A stretch of 54,538 bases of DNA from Gammaproteobacteria bacterium (GTDB lineage: Bacteria; Pseudomonadota; Gammaproteobacteria; Xanthomonadales; SZUA-36): contig JAJFLA010000050.1 in NCBI GenBank assembly GCA_021772935.1, forward strand, positions 1-54,538, written 5' to 3'. The position numbers were made by a program, and so were the translations under genes. The notes under the pieces are model-generated. The model saw only the letters and a list, made by a program, of their open reading frames with translations. It did no database searches and was not told where the DNA came from. Position 1 is the first letter of the stretch. Each line of letters starts with the position of its first letter. This document shows, piece after piece, positions 26,910-35,419 of the stretch.

Positions 26910-28256
26910 ATGAGCAAGTCACCACCATCATCCCGTGAAGGAAGCCTCGAAGCACCAACCCGTCATCCACTGAAGTGGAAGAGCCAGGACTTTTCTGACG
27001 AAGATTCGCTACTTGAAGAATTGGAACGGGTCTATGATATTTGCCATGGTTGCCGACGTTGTGTCTCTTTATGTAACGCCTTCCCCACCCTGTTCGACCT
27101 GGTAGATGAGTCCAAAACCTTCGAGCTTGACGGCGTAGACAATGAAGATTATTGGAAGGTAGTTGGTGAGTGCTACCTATGTGATCTGTGCTACCAGGTC
27201 AAATGCCCTTATGTGCCACCCCATGACTGGAATATCGATTTCCCCCACCTGATGTTGCGGGCCAAAACCATACAGTTCAAAAAAGGCGAACGTAAAACCA
27301 GTCACAAACTGATTAGCAGTACAGATATTACCGGCAGAATCGCTGGCCTCCCGGGAATCAATCAGGCAGCTAATGCGGCCAGCAAAAGCCCAGTCATGCG
27401 CAAAATAGCGTCCAGACTACTGGACATCCACCCCGAGGCCCATTTACCAGCTTACCACCGGGACACGCTAAGAAAGCGTTGCAAAAACCATCAACCAAGA
27501 AGCTTACCGGCCATAGAGGCAGGTCCTACCCGTGGCCGTGCAGCACTGTTTGCTACCTGTTACTGCAACTTCAATGAACCGGGCATAGGTGAAGACCTGA
27601 TTGCTGTATTTGAACATAATGACATACCGGTCAGGCTGACAGAGAAGGAAGCATGCTGTGGCATGCCAAAGCTGGAACAAGGGGATCTTGAAACTGTCGA
27701 TAAACTTCGCAGGAAGAACATCCCGCAACTGCTCAAGCTGATTGACGAGGGTTGGGATATTGTGGCGGCAGTGCCTTCCTGCGTGCTAATGTTTAAACAG
27801 GAGCTACCACTGATGTTCCCTGATGATGCAGACGTATTAAGGGTCAAAAAGTATATGTTTGACCCATTTGAATACCTGTTACACCGTCACAAAGCCGGTC
27901 TACTGAGTACGGATTTTCAGCAACCGCTCGGCACCGTGGCCTGGCATGTTCCTTGCCACCAACGGGTACAGAACATCGGCCCCAAGACGCAACAGGTTTT
28001 GTCATTGATACCGGCAACGGAAATCAATGCTATCGAACGTTGTTCCGGTCATGATGGCACCTATGGTGTACGCAATGACAGCTGGAAAAAGTCTCAAAAA
28101 ATCGCTCGCCCGGTCATCAGTAGAGCGCAAAAAATGCAAGCCGATTACCTGGTCTCTGATTGCCCGATGGCTGCCACACAAATTGCCGATGGACTCGAAC
28201 TGAAGCACGCCGAAACCAACCCCTTGTCCTTACTAAGAAAAGCATACGGAATATAA
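26910..28256 (+). CDS. Iron-sulfur protein with 4Fe-4S and CCG domains (GlpC/HdrB-like)
   Basis: The 448-residue protein has an N-terminal 4Fe-4S region with CHGCRRCVSLCNAFP and CYLCDLCYQVKCPY. A C-terminal half follows with two cysteine-rich CCG modules (ACCGMPKLEQGD with CYCNFNEPG; HVPCHQRVQNIG with ERCSGHDGTYG). This is the architecture of GlpC, LutA and heterodisulfide-reductase-like subunits, which pass electrons through Fe-S clusters. No flavin subunit is adjacent. ATG 26910 is chosen over a TTG at 26886. The next gene, DUF3501, starts two bases after its stop, and a rubrerythrin precedes it. An electron-supply role to the rubrerythrin is inference. Confidence 0.88.
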   Translation: MSKSPPSSREGSLEAPTRHPLKWKSQDFSDEDSLLEELERVYDICHGCRRCVSLCNAFPTLFDLVDESKTFELDGVDNEDYWKVVGECYLCDLCYQVKCPYVPPHDWNIDFPHLMLRAKTIQFKKGERKTSHKLISSTDITGRIAGLPGINQAANAASKSPVMRKIASRLLDIHPEAHLPAYHRDTLRKRCKNHQPRSLPAIEAGPTRGRAALFATCYCNFNEPGIGEDLIAVFEHNDIPVRLTEKEACCGMPKLEQGDLETVDKLRRKNIPQLLKLIDEGWDIVAAVPSCVLMFKQELPLMFPDDADVLRVKKYMFDPFEYLLHRHKAGLLSTDFQQPLGTVAWHVPCHQRVQNIGPKTQQVLSLIPATEINAIERCSGHDGTYGVRNDSWKKSQKIARPVISRAQKMQADYLVSDCPMAATQIADGLELKHAETNPLSLLRKAYGI

Positions 28257-28258
28257 AG

Positions 28259-28843
28259 ATGGCCGCACCGTTGACACGTTCGGATTTAATGAGTCTGGAA
28301 CAGTATGCGCAACAACGCGTAAACTTTAGAAGCAGACTTATCGCTCACAAAAAACATCGGCGTGTAGGTATCGGCCCACATCTTTTCCTGTACTTTGAGG
28401 ACCAACTGACGGTTCAGTACCAGATTCAGGAAATGCTGCGCATTGAAAAGATATTTGAAGCCAAGGGTATTAAAGAAGAGCTGGACACCTACAACCCGTT
28501 AATCCCGGATGGACACAACCTTAAAGCCACCGCGATGCTGGAATACCAGGATGTCGAACAACGCAAAAGGCAACTCGCATTGCTAAGGGGTATCGAAGAC
28601 CTGGTGTGGATCCAGGTTGACGGCTACGATCAAGTTTTGACCGTTTCCAACGAAGATCTCGAGCGCAGCAATGCAGAAAAAACCTCTGCCGTACACTTTA
28701 TGCGCTTTGAACTGGCCCCCGACATGATCGCAGCCCTGCACGCCGGGACCAGGCTTACAATGGGCTCAAACCACAGGTCCTACCTTTACACTACTGAAGC
28801 CGATGCAAGTGTGCGTGCAGCTCTGTTAAACGATTTGGACTGA
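28259..28843 (+). CDS. DUF3501 family protein
   Basis: The 194-residue soluble protein opens LTRSDLMSLEQYAQQR and has the pattern HKKHRRVGIGPHLFLYFED, MLRIEKIFEAKGIKEELDTYN and MRFELAPDMIAALHAGTRLTMG. I recognise it as DUF3501, a family of unknown biochemistry that commonly sits beside a CCG-domain Fe-S protein and a rubrerythrin, as here. It begins two bases after the Fe-S gene, so the two are co-translated. No catalytic motif is evident. Confidence 0.85.
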   Translation: MAAPLTRSDLMSLEQYAQQRVNFRSRLIAHKKHRRVGIGPHLFLYFEDQLTVQYQIQEMLRIEKIFEAKGIKEELDTYNPLIPDGHNLKATAMLEYQDVEQRKRQLALLRGIEDLVWIQVDGYDQVLTVSNEDLERSNAEKTSAVHFMRFELAPDMIAALHAGTRLTMGSNHRSYLYTTEADASVRAALLNDLD

Positions 28844-29035
28844 TAGTTTCCATACAGATTACAAGCAAGTATTCTTAGAAAAAAATATAGTTGATAGTTT
28901 ATCCTTGGTTTACGTCGATTTATTGGGCCAGCACGGAAGCTGCCGACCCAATCCTAATAAGCCATGTAATTTGGGGGCACTGGCTCCTTTTTTGTTATTC
29001 TATGTAACCGCATTAATGGGAAGGAATACAATCAA

Positions 29036-30196
29036 GTGAAACGCATGATATTCGATGATGATCATGACATGTTCCGTGATGGTGTGCGCCGTTTCATGCA
29101 ATCGGAGATCGAACCAAAGATTGAACAATGGCGGGAGAACGGCTGTTGTGATCCGGTGGCCTTTTTGAGGGCCGGCGAACAGGGTTTATTGTGCATGTGG
29201 GCTGACGAAAAGTACGGCGGCCTCGGCATTGAGGATTTCCGTTTTGAGCAAGTCGTCATTGAAGAGACCATCCGACATGGTGACATCGGTCTGTTCCTGA
29301 CACTCCACAGCCGCCTGGTGGGTCCGTATATAGGTCACTTGGGCAGTGAGCCGCTCAAGGCACGTTTGCTACCCAAATGCATTAGTGGTGAGACCATTCT
29401 CGGTATCGCAATGACGGAACCCAATGCTGGCAGCGATCTGGCTGGTATGAAATCCCGGGCAACGCGTGATGGGGATGACTGGATACTGAATGGCTCAAAG
29501 ACATTTATCTCCAATGGCATCAACGGTGGCGCTTTTATTGTCGCCGCCAGGACAGTACCGGGCAAACCACATGGCATCGGTCTGTTCGTCGTTGAAGATG
29601 ACATGCAAGGCTTCAGTCGTGGACGAAATCTGAAAAAAATGGGACTTAAAACCCAGGATACCGCCGAATTATTTTTCGAAAATGTTCGTATACCCGCAGA
29701 AAATGTACTCGGTGACCCGGAAAAGGGCTTCTACAACTTGATGCATCATCTTGCCGAAGAAAGACTCATCAGCGCTTGCCAGGAAGTTGCCCACGCCCAG
29801 GTCGCTTTTGACCTGACCATGGATTACATCCTCGAACGTAAAGCCTTTGGAAAACCCATTGCTGCGTTTCAGAACAGTCGCTTCAAGATGGCCGAAATGC
29901 GTACTTCACTGGATATTTTGCAAACCTTCATCGACCAGTGTGTGCTGTTACACAATCAGGGTGAGCTGAGCGCAGAGCTGGCCGCCGAGGCGAAACTTTT
30001 TGCCAGTGAACTGGAATCCACGGTCATGGACAATTGCGTACAACTGCATGGCGGTTCGGGTTATATGAGCGAATATCGAATCTCCCATATGTTCACCGAT
30101 GCCCGCGTGTCCCGTATTTATGCAGGTAGCTCCGAAATCATGAAAGAAATCATCGCCCGCAGCATCGGGCTTGATGAACGAAAGCTGCTGGGCTGA
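29036..30196 (+). CDS. Acyl-CoA dehydrogenase family protein
   Basis: The 386-residue FAD enzyme is of standard length. The N-terminal helical domain is followed by GIAMTEPNAGSDLAGMKSRA (flavin and substrate loop), WILNGSKTFISNG, KKMGLKTQDTAELFFENVRIP and the C-terminal CVQLHGGSGYMSEYRISHMF block. The substrate acyl chain cannot be told. GTG 29036 follows an AAGGA site by about ten bases; ATG 29045 is an alternative. The following gene encodes an unusual Fe-S protein and starts 28 bp later, so electrons might pass to it rather than to an ETF, which is inference. Confidence 0.93.
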   Translation: MKRMIFDDDHDMFRDGVRRFMQSEIEPKIEQWRENGCCDPVAFLRAGEQGLLCMWADEKYGGLGIEDFRFEQVVIEETIRHGDIGLFLTLHSRLVGPYIGHLGSEPLKARLLPKCISGETILGIAMTEPNAGSDLAGMKSRATRDGDDWILNGSKTFISNGINGGAFIVAARTVPGKPHGIGLFVVEDDMQGFSRGRNLKKMGLKTQDTAELFFENVRIPAENVLGDPEKGFYNLMHHLAEERLISACQEVAHAQVAFDLTMDYILERKAFGKPIAAFQNSRFKMAEMRTSLDILQTFIDQCVLLHNQGELSAELAAEAKLFASELESTVMDNCVQLHGGSGYMSEYRISHMFTDARVSRIYAGSSEIMKEIIARSIGLDERKLLG

Positions 30197-30224
30197 AGGT
30201 TCAGAGGCTGCTTGGATTTACACT

Positions 30225-31205
30225 ATGACTCAGTCCCCCTACAGACCATTCATACCCAATCCAGAACAAATGGCACTGCTGCCAGCAGTATCAGGTAATA
30301 CCATTAATGGTATGGGTGAGACCCAGTTCCGCAGACCAGCGCGTGTGTACTGGCATGATCCGGATACCATTGCACATGGCGAACTGCAGAAGTGGTTTTA
30401 CACCCAGGATCCGGACAACGAAGCCATTAACCACGCGCGCGCAGCACGTTCAAAAGTCCTTGCAATTGAAGTGCCTGCTGTCACCGGCGAGCCACTGCAA
30501 CAACCCGTTGAGGAATGGTCACGACAACTGGCAGCTTACGCCAATACACTGGACCTGGAGTTATTCGGGATTACCGCCTTTAAACCCGAGTGGGGCTATG
30601 ACGGTGTCGTACTTGATTACAAATGGGCCATCATGCTCGGCTTTGCGCATGATTATGAACAAATGAAATCGGCGCCCGAGGCGACAGCCGGTGCCGAGGT
30701 CGTTAGACAATACGGCAGAGCCACCAAGGCCGCCAAGGACATCGCCACATGGATAAGACAACGCGGATGGGATGCGGCCCCACACGCGGGCCCCTTGGCA
30801 GGGCCGTTACTAATGATCCCGCCTGCACTTGAATGTGGTTTTGGCATACTGGGTAAGCACGGTTCGATCATCAGCAAAGACTATGGTTCCTCATTCAGAC
30901 TCGCTTGCGTGCTGACAAATACGCCATTGGCACCGACACCCTATCAAGCCGACTACGACGTCGATGATTTCTGCAGACGTTGCCAGGTCTGCGCCAACGC
31001 TTGTCCACCTGAAGCAATCCTGCCGAAAAAAGTATCGGTTCGTGGTAAAAATAAGTGGTATGTTGATTTCGATAAGTGCATTCCGTTTTTCAACGAGCAC
31101 TTCGGTTGCGCCATCTGCATTACTGTCTGCCCCTGGAGCATACCGGGACGCGGTGTAAGAATCGTCGAACAACTTAAACGACGGGCTCAACGGCTTAATG
31201 CTTGA
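30225..31205 (+). CDS. Reductive-dehalogenase-like 4Fe-4S protein
   Basis: The 326-residue cytoplasmic protein has a C-terminal dicluster. The first motif is Cys250, Cys253, Cys256, Cys260-Pro (CRRCQVCANACP); the second is Cys285, Cys295, Cys298, Cys302-Pro. The middle domain contains GPLAGPLLMIPPALECGFG and YGSSFRLACVLTNTPLAP, recalling reductive dehalogenases and epoxyqueuosine reductase, both corrinoid enzymes. There is no Tat signal and no membrane-anchor partner gene, so respiratory dehalogenation is unlikely. ATG 30225 gives the conserved start. It follows the acyl-CoA dehydrogenase by 28 bp and converges with tetR. The reaction is unknown. Confidence 0.8.
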   Translation: MTQSPYRPFIPNPEQMALLPAVSGNTINGMGETQFRRPARVYWHDPDTIAHGELQKWFYTQDPDNEAINHARAARSKVLAIEVPAVTGEPLQQPVEEWSRQLAAYANTLDLELFGITAFKPEWGYDGVVLDYKWAIMLGFAHDYEQMKSAPEATAGAEVVRQYGRATKAAKDIATWIRQRGWDAAPHAGPLAGPLLMIPPALECGFGILGKHGSIISKDYGSSFRLACVLTNTPLAPTPYQADYDVDDFCRRCQVCANACPPEAILPKKVSVRGKNKWYVDFDKCIPFFNEHFGCAICITVCPWSIPGRGVRIVEQLKRRAQRLNA

Positions 31206-31237
31206 CGCTACAAAACGGGATTAAAGCAAACTCTGTT

Positions 31238-31894
31238 TCAGGCTTGACTTGTCTGCCTGATCAACAGCAAAAAGCTCTCACAGGCCATTTTTTTCATTGA
31301 CTGAAGTGCACTTTCTTGTTGTTTACCAGCACCTACGAACATCGTCATTCCTTCAATAGAGCACGAGACAAATAACGCGAGATGCTTTGCTTGCTGTAGC
31401 TCAAGATTCGGATTGATTGCCTGAATCAAATCACATATTGCTCGCCTCTCAGCCACGTACATGTCTTCCATCAATTCGGCGGCATGCTCATCATGGTTTG
31501 ACAGTGCCCAGAGTTCGGGGAAAAACCTGGTTGTTCGCTGACGGTTCAGATCATCAATAAGATACTCAATGACCGCCACAAAACGATCTTCCGGAATATG
31601 ACCGCTGGCCTTAACGATACGAGCCATTTCCTCCAGATAACCAGAGAGTATTTTTTCAAGCAGGTCTTTTAGCAGGGTCTCCTTGCTAGGGTAATAGTAG
31701 GTTAGATTTCCTACGGTTATGCCTGCACGCAAGGCGATCTGACGCAATGTCATTTTTTTGTAACCCTGGTTAATCAATACCTCCGCAGCCGCATCCAGGA
31801 TGGCATCGATTCGCACCTGGCCTTTTCCATAGGTAGCAGGCCTGGCGTGTCGTTGCTGTTTTTTTTCTTGCATAGGTAACCCGGTTACTTTCAT
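31238..31894 (-). CDS. TetR-family transcriptional regulator, divergent from QHNDH operon
   Basis: The 218-residue protein has an N-terminal TetR helix-turn-helix: IDAILDAAAEVLINQGYKKM, then TLRQIALRAGITVGNLTYYY and PSKETLLKDLLEKIL. A ligand-binding helical domain follows. ATG 31873 (MQEKKQQRH) is a plausible shorter start. It lies head-to-head with qhpA across about 170 bp containing a strong promoter and a palindrome, so it probably controls the amine dehydrogenase operon. In Paracoccus the described regulator of this operon is the AraC-type QhpR, so a TetR here would be a different control. It could also act on the convergent acyl-CoA dehydrogenase unit. Confidence 0.9.
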   Translation of the reverse strand: MKVTGLPMQEKKQQRHARPATYGKGQVRIDAILDAAAEVLINQGYKKMTLRQIALRAGITVGNLTYYYPSKETLLKDLLEKILSGYLEEMARIVKASGHIPEDRFVAVIEYLIDDLNRQRTTRFFPELWALSNHDEHAAELMEDMYVAERRAICDLIQAINPNLELQQAKHLALFVSCSIEGMTMFVGAGKQQESALQSMKKMACESFLLLIRQTSQA

Positions 31895-31909
31895 GTTGAA
31901 ATTCGGTCA

Positions 31910-31924
31910 GGTGTGATCCACACC
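31910..31924. promoter_or_regulatory. Candidate TetR operator: perfect palindrome beside the qhpA promoter
   Basis: GGTGTGATCCACACC is two perfect six-base arms around ATC. It ends at the base before the -35 box of the qhpA promoter and is 16 bp from the tetR start codon. The position suits repression of both divergent genes. Assignment to this TetR protein is inference. Confidence 0.55.
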
Positions 31925-31954
31925 TTGACACTTTTAGGGTGTTTGTCCTATATT
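31925..31954 (+). promoter_or_regulatory. Sigma-70-type promoter for the qhp operon
   Basis: TTGACA (31925-31930) is the exact consensus -35 box and TATATT (31949-31954) a good -10 box, with 18-bp spacing. It points toward qhpA, whose start is about 110 bp further on. An eight-base direct repeat TTGTCCTA occurs at 31943-31950 and again at 31961-31968, overlapping the -10 and the expected start of transcription, and could be a second binding site. Confidence 0.7.
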
Positions 31955-32064
31955 GTACACTTGTCCTAATTTAGTCGCCAGTTACACAACCAGGCTCCAG
32001 TCTTACAGTAAAGCCCGATAAAGAAAACTGGCAAATAACCCAGAGCCCCTTACGGATGCTTGCC

Positions 32065-33630
32065 ATGAAAAACACACTGCTTGGACTAATCACGATAATC
32101 CTTTTATCAGTTACAGGAACCAGTGTGGCCGCTTCGTTTGACAACAGTTCGCTTGTCTGGAAAAAATGCACACGCTGCCACCACCCTGATGAAAACGGAA
32201 ATATAGCCCGCATTGAGGAAATACGAACGACACCTGAAGAGTGGACCGTCATTGTTGACCGTATGCGCCGCCTGTATGGAATGCGTATCCAAAACGGTGA
32301 AATGGCTGCCTTGCTAAAGGAGCTTTGTGCCAGTCAAATACTCAGCCCCGAAGAAGCTACCGAGATTTCCTATATCAACCTGTTTAACAACCCCCAAACG
32401 ATCGAAACACCCAATGATATCGAAGAAGAACAATTGTTTGCTACCTGCGTTCGCTGTCACAGTGCCGGCAAAATTTACTCTTATCGCATGATGGCACCGG
32501 CTTGGGCAAAACTACGCGATTTTCATATCTACATTGACCCGGCCATCATGTATCAGATGCGCGAAATGTACTGGCGCAGTGAAGCAGATACTACGCTAAA
32601 AAGCCTGGCTAAAAAGCTACCCTACTCTCGCTCCTGGACAGCTCCGGAGGCAAAACCCGATGGCGAATGGTTGCTGCTCGGAGTCGAACCTGGCAAGGGT
32701 AATTATCGTGGCAAGGCAGTGCTGAAACCCATGGGTGATGACGAATACACGATGGAAGGGAGCTTAAGTTTTTCTGATGGCACCTTTGAATCGTTTGCTG
32801 GCGAAGCTACCCTCTATGGCGGTTACGCACTTCGTTCACGTACCCAGCAAAACGGCAGCGCAACCATGGGGGCGTTCCGTTTCCTGAACGGAAAGATCAG
32901 CGGTGAACACCACCACAATGCACCAGACTTCCGTACCTCCTCATCTACCTGGTTTCCTCTTACCGAAAAAAGTCAGGCGCTGCGGATCACACCCGGATAT
33001 CTGTTAAGCGGGGAGCAAACAACCATTTTAATTGAAGGCATCAACCTGCCAGAGGTTAGCGCAAAGGATATTTCAGTATCCAATGAGGAGGTCGTTGTTG
33101 AGCAAGCTACAACTACCAGCCCCGAGACCATCGAAGCAGTGCTCACCTACCGTGGTCAGGACCACCACAATCTGGACCTGAGTGTGAAAGGATTAAAAGT
33201 GCTCTCACTAAAGCTGGCACCACGCATTGACTACCTGAGTATGAACCCGAAACTCGGCCGGGCCCGAGTCAATGGTGGTGTCAATTATCCAGCAGAGGGT
33301 GTCCAATTCCAGGCCGTAGCTTACTCTGGCGGTGCAGATGCCGACAACCCACTGGATGACTATCTGTTGGGGCCGGTTGCCGCTGACTTCAGTCTGGCTG
33401 AAGAAGAGACCCGTGCGAACGATGATGACCTTGTCTATCTGGGCGCCATTGAGACCGACGGAACCTACCTTCCAGTGGGTGATTACAACCCCATCCCGAC
33501 CCGTGAATATGGCGGTGAAGGTACCGGTATGGTCAAAGTGATCGCCAAATATACTCGCGGGCCAACCATCTATACGGCTGAAGGACAACTGGTTGTGACT
33601 GTGCCCGACTACATACAAAGATTGAAATAA
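32065..33630 (+). CDS. qhpA: Quinohemoprotein amine dehydrogenase alpha subunit, dihaem
   Basis: QhpA carries two c-type haems that take electrons from the tryptophylquinone of QhpC during periplasmic oxidation of primary amines. The 521-residue product has a signal peptide ending near SVTGTSVAA. Two haem motifs follow: CTRCH at Cys35-His39 and CVRCH at Cys128-His132. The rest is beta-rich, as in known alpha subunits (GEWLLLGVEPGKGNYRGKAV, SGEQTTILIEGINLP, PRIDYLSMNPKLGRARVNGG). ATG 32056 adds three residues and is also possible. It is the first gene of qhpA-D-C-B, two U32 genes, qhpF and qhpE. Confidence 0.95.
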   Translation: MKNTLLGLITIILLSVTGTSVAASFDNSSLVWKKCTRCHHPDENGNIARIEEIRTTPEEWTVIVDRMRRLYGMRIQNGEMAALLKELCASQILSPEEATEISYINLFNNPQTIETPNDIEEEQLFATCVRCHSAGKIYSYRMMAPAWAKLRDFHIYIDPAIMYQMREMYWRSEADTTLKSLAKKLPYSRSWTAPEAKPDGEWLLLGVEPGKGNYRGKAVLKPMGDDEYTMEGSLSFSDGTFESFAGEATLYGGYALRSRTQQNGSATMGAFRFLNGKISGEHHHNAPDFRTSSSTWFPLTEKSQALRITPGYLLSGEQTTILIEGINLPEVSAKDISVSNEEVVVEQATTTSPETIEAVLTYRGQDHHNLDLSVKGLKVLSLKLAPRIDYLSMNPKLGRARVNGGVNYPAEGVQFQAVAYSGGADADNPLDDYLLGPVAADFSLAEEETRANDDDLVYLGAIETDGTYLPVGDYNPIPTREYGGEGTGMVKVIAKYTRGPTIYTAEGQLVVTVPDYIQRLK

Positions 33631-33643
33631 TGGAGTTGATTTA

Positions 33644-35041
33644 ATGGCTGAGCTTTTATCCTGGACTGATCACCGCGTCTTTACCGGTTCCGGCGAAGCA
33701 TTGATCTTTGGGGTAGAGGAAGCAAGTTTGTTTTCACTCAACCATAAAGCGCACGAGACACTGCTTAAATGGCGTTCGACCGAGTTGATTGACCTCGATA
33801 AAACACCATTACCCGATCAGGAAATGTTGCAGGGATTGCGTGATGCACAAATACTTTTGCCGGCAACTTGGCAGAAAGTTTGTCCGACCCCACCCAAACC
33901 CGGGCAAGTGCCACTCTCCACACTGGTACTGGAGGTGGCCCAGGATTGCAATCTGCGTTGTACCTATTGTTATGCTGAATCCGGCACTTATGGCGCAGCA
34001 CCCTGTCTTCTCGACCCTGATACAGCACGCCAGGCGGTACACCATTTGCTGGATAACTCAGGTGACCACAAGCATGTAACACTCATATTTTTCGGTGGCG
34101 AACCCTTGTTAAACATGCAGGCGATACGCGCCGCGGTCAGTGAAGCCATTTTATACGGTGAGAAAATCGATAAACAGGTTCACTTTTCAATTACCACTAA
34201 CGGCACGCTGCTTGACTCCGAAATCGTGGCGTTTTTACACGATAACCGGGTTTCCGTTGCCGTCAGCCTGGATGGACCAGGTCACATTCACGATCACAAC
34301 CGTCCCGATGAAAAAGGCAATGGAACCTATACCGAGATAGTCTCCCGTCTTGGAGTGTTACTGAAAAACTCACCCGTTCCAGTCGCAGCCAGGGTAACCC
34401 TTACACCCGATCAATGGCATGCGATGACCGAGGTTTATGACCACCTCATCGGTCTTGGTTTTCATGAAGTGGGCATCGCTCCGGTAAGCCCGGTGAATAA
34501 AACCTTGCTTGCTACACACGTGCAGCAAACAGCCCTGTTAAAAGGCTTTGAGTCGCTCGCCGATCGTTTTGTAAGCACGGCCAGAAAAGGGCTTGTCCTA
34601 CCCTTTTCGAACCTGCTCGACCTGCTGGCAAGAATTCATCTTGGGCAAACAAGAGCGGTATCTTGCGGTGCCGGTTTTGGCTATATGGCCGTGGATGCCA
34701 AAGGCGAGTTTTTCCCCTGTCACCGACTCACAGGGCAAGCAGATTTCAATGCTGGCAGTCTTGCGGAAGGTATCAATACGGACAGTATTACTTCCTGCTT
34801 GGATTCATTAAACAATGGTCGTTCACAAAGTTGCTCCAAATGCTGGGCGAGAAGTCTTTGTGTCGGCGGTTGCCATTACGAAAATCACTTGCGTGAAAAT
34901 CAGCTGGGTCTGCCACGTGGAACCAGTTGTAATTTTATCCGGAGTTGGCTGGACCTGGGAATCAGGACCTATGCCGAACTGCGCTCGGATGGTGCGATAG
35001 CAGCGATGGGGCAACGGCTTGAGCAACGCGCACAGTGTTAG
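33644..35041 (+). CDS. qhpD: Radical SAM/SPASM maturase QhpD (thioether crosslinks)
   Basis: QhpD uses radical SAM chemistry in the cytoplasm to form three Cys-to-Asp/Glu thioether links in QhpC. The 465-residue product has the cluster motif Cys102-x3-Cys106-x2-Cys109 (DCNLRCTYCYAESG), a GGEPLLN strand and a cysteine-rich SPASM region at the C-terminus (CGAGFGYMAVDAKGEFFPC, then CSKCWARSLCVGGCHYENH). Length and order match the family. A GGAG site lies nine bases before the ATG. It sits between qhpA and its substrate gene qhpC, as in described operons. Confidence 0.96.
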   Translation: MAELLSWTDHRVFTGSGEALIFGVEEASLFSLNHKAHETLLKWRSTELIDLDKTPLPDQEMLQGLRDAQILLPATWQKVCPTPPKPGQVPLSTLVLEVAQDCNLRCTYCYAESGTYGAAPCLLDPDTARQAVHHLLDNSGDHKHVTLIFFGGEPLLNMQAIRAAVSEAILYGEKIDKQVHFSITTNGTLLDSEIVAFLHDNRVSVAVSLDGPGHIHDHNRPDEKGNGTYTEIVSRLGVLLKNSPVPVAARVTLTPDQWHAMTEVYDHLIGLGFHEVGIAPVSPVNKTLLATHVQQTALLKGFESLADRFVSTARKGLVLPFSNLLDLLARIHLGQTRAVSCGAGFGYMAVDAKGEFFPCHRLTGQADFNAGSLAEGINTDSITSCLDSLNNGRSQSCSKCWARSLCVGGCHYENHLRENQLGLPRGTSCNFIRSWLDLGIRTYAELRSDGAIAAMGQRLEQRAQC

Positions 35042-35063
35042 TTCACCTTTGAGGGTATTCGAA

Positions 35064-35396
35064 ATGAAGAAAAAAAGACCGATTCAGGCGCTAAACGCAA
35101 AGGCCAGAGCGATCCAGTCATTGCTCGATGGTGAAGGCAAAACGGTTGCGGCGCTGCAACAAGGGCCACCGGCCATGCCGGTAGGTTGCACCACCATTTT
35201 TGACACTGGCTGGGAAACCAACCCGCGCCCCACTTATCCGGTTGGCAACTGCCAGTCTTCAGCTAAGGATTTTCATGGTTGTGCCGGGGACTGCTGGTGG
35301 CCGGCGCAGGTGCCTGACGGTCTCACCAACCATCAGGATTTTGACAAACAATGCCCCAATGTCGCCAGAGATTGGCGGGTACTTAAGTACGATTAA
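35064..35396 (+). CDS. qhpC: Quinohemoprotein amine dehydrogenase gamma subunit, CTQ precursor
   Basis: QhpC is the small catalytic subunit that becomes crosslinked and carries cysteine tryptophylquinone. The 110-residue product has a Lys/Arg-rich leader of roughly 30 residues. The crosslink partners keep the spacing of the Paracoccus protein: Cys42-Glu51 (Cys7-Glu16), Cys63-Asp69 (Cys27-Asp33), Cys77-Asp85 (Cys41-Asp49) and the cofactor pair Cys73-Trp79 (Cys37-Trp43). The cofactor region reads CAGDCWWP. Trp79 must gain two oxygens for the quinone, yet no qhpG is in the operon. The leader is the expected target of QhpE. The longer frame from 35019 overlaps qhpD and is not used. Confidence 0.95.
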   Translation: MKKKRPIQALNAKARAIQSLLDGEGKTVAALQQGPPAMPVGCTTIFDTGWETNPRPTYPVGNCQSSAKDFHGCAGDCWWPAQVPDGLTNHQDFDKQCPNVARDWRVLKYD

Positions 35397-35419
35397 TAAG
35401 CTGAATCCAGGAACAAGTC

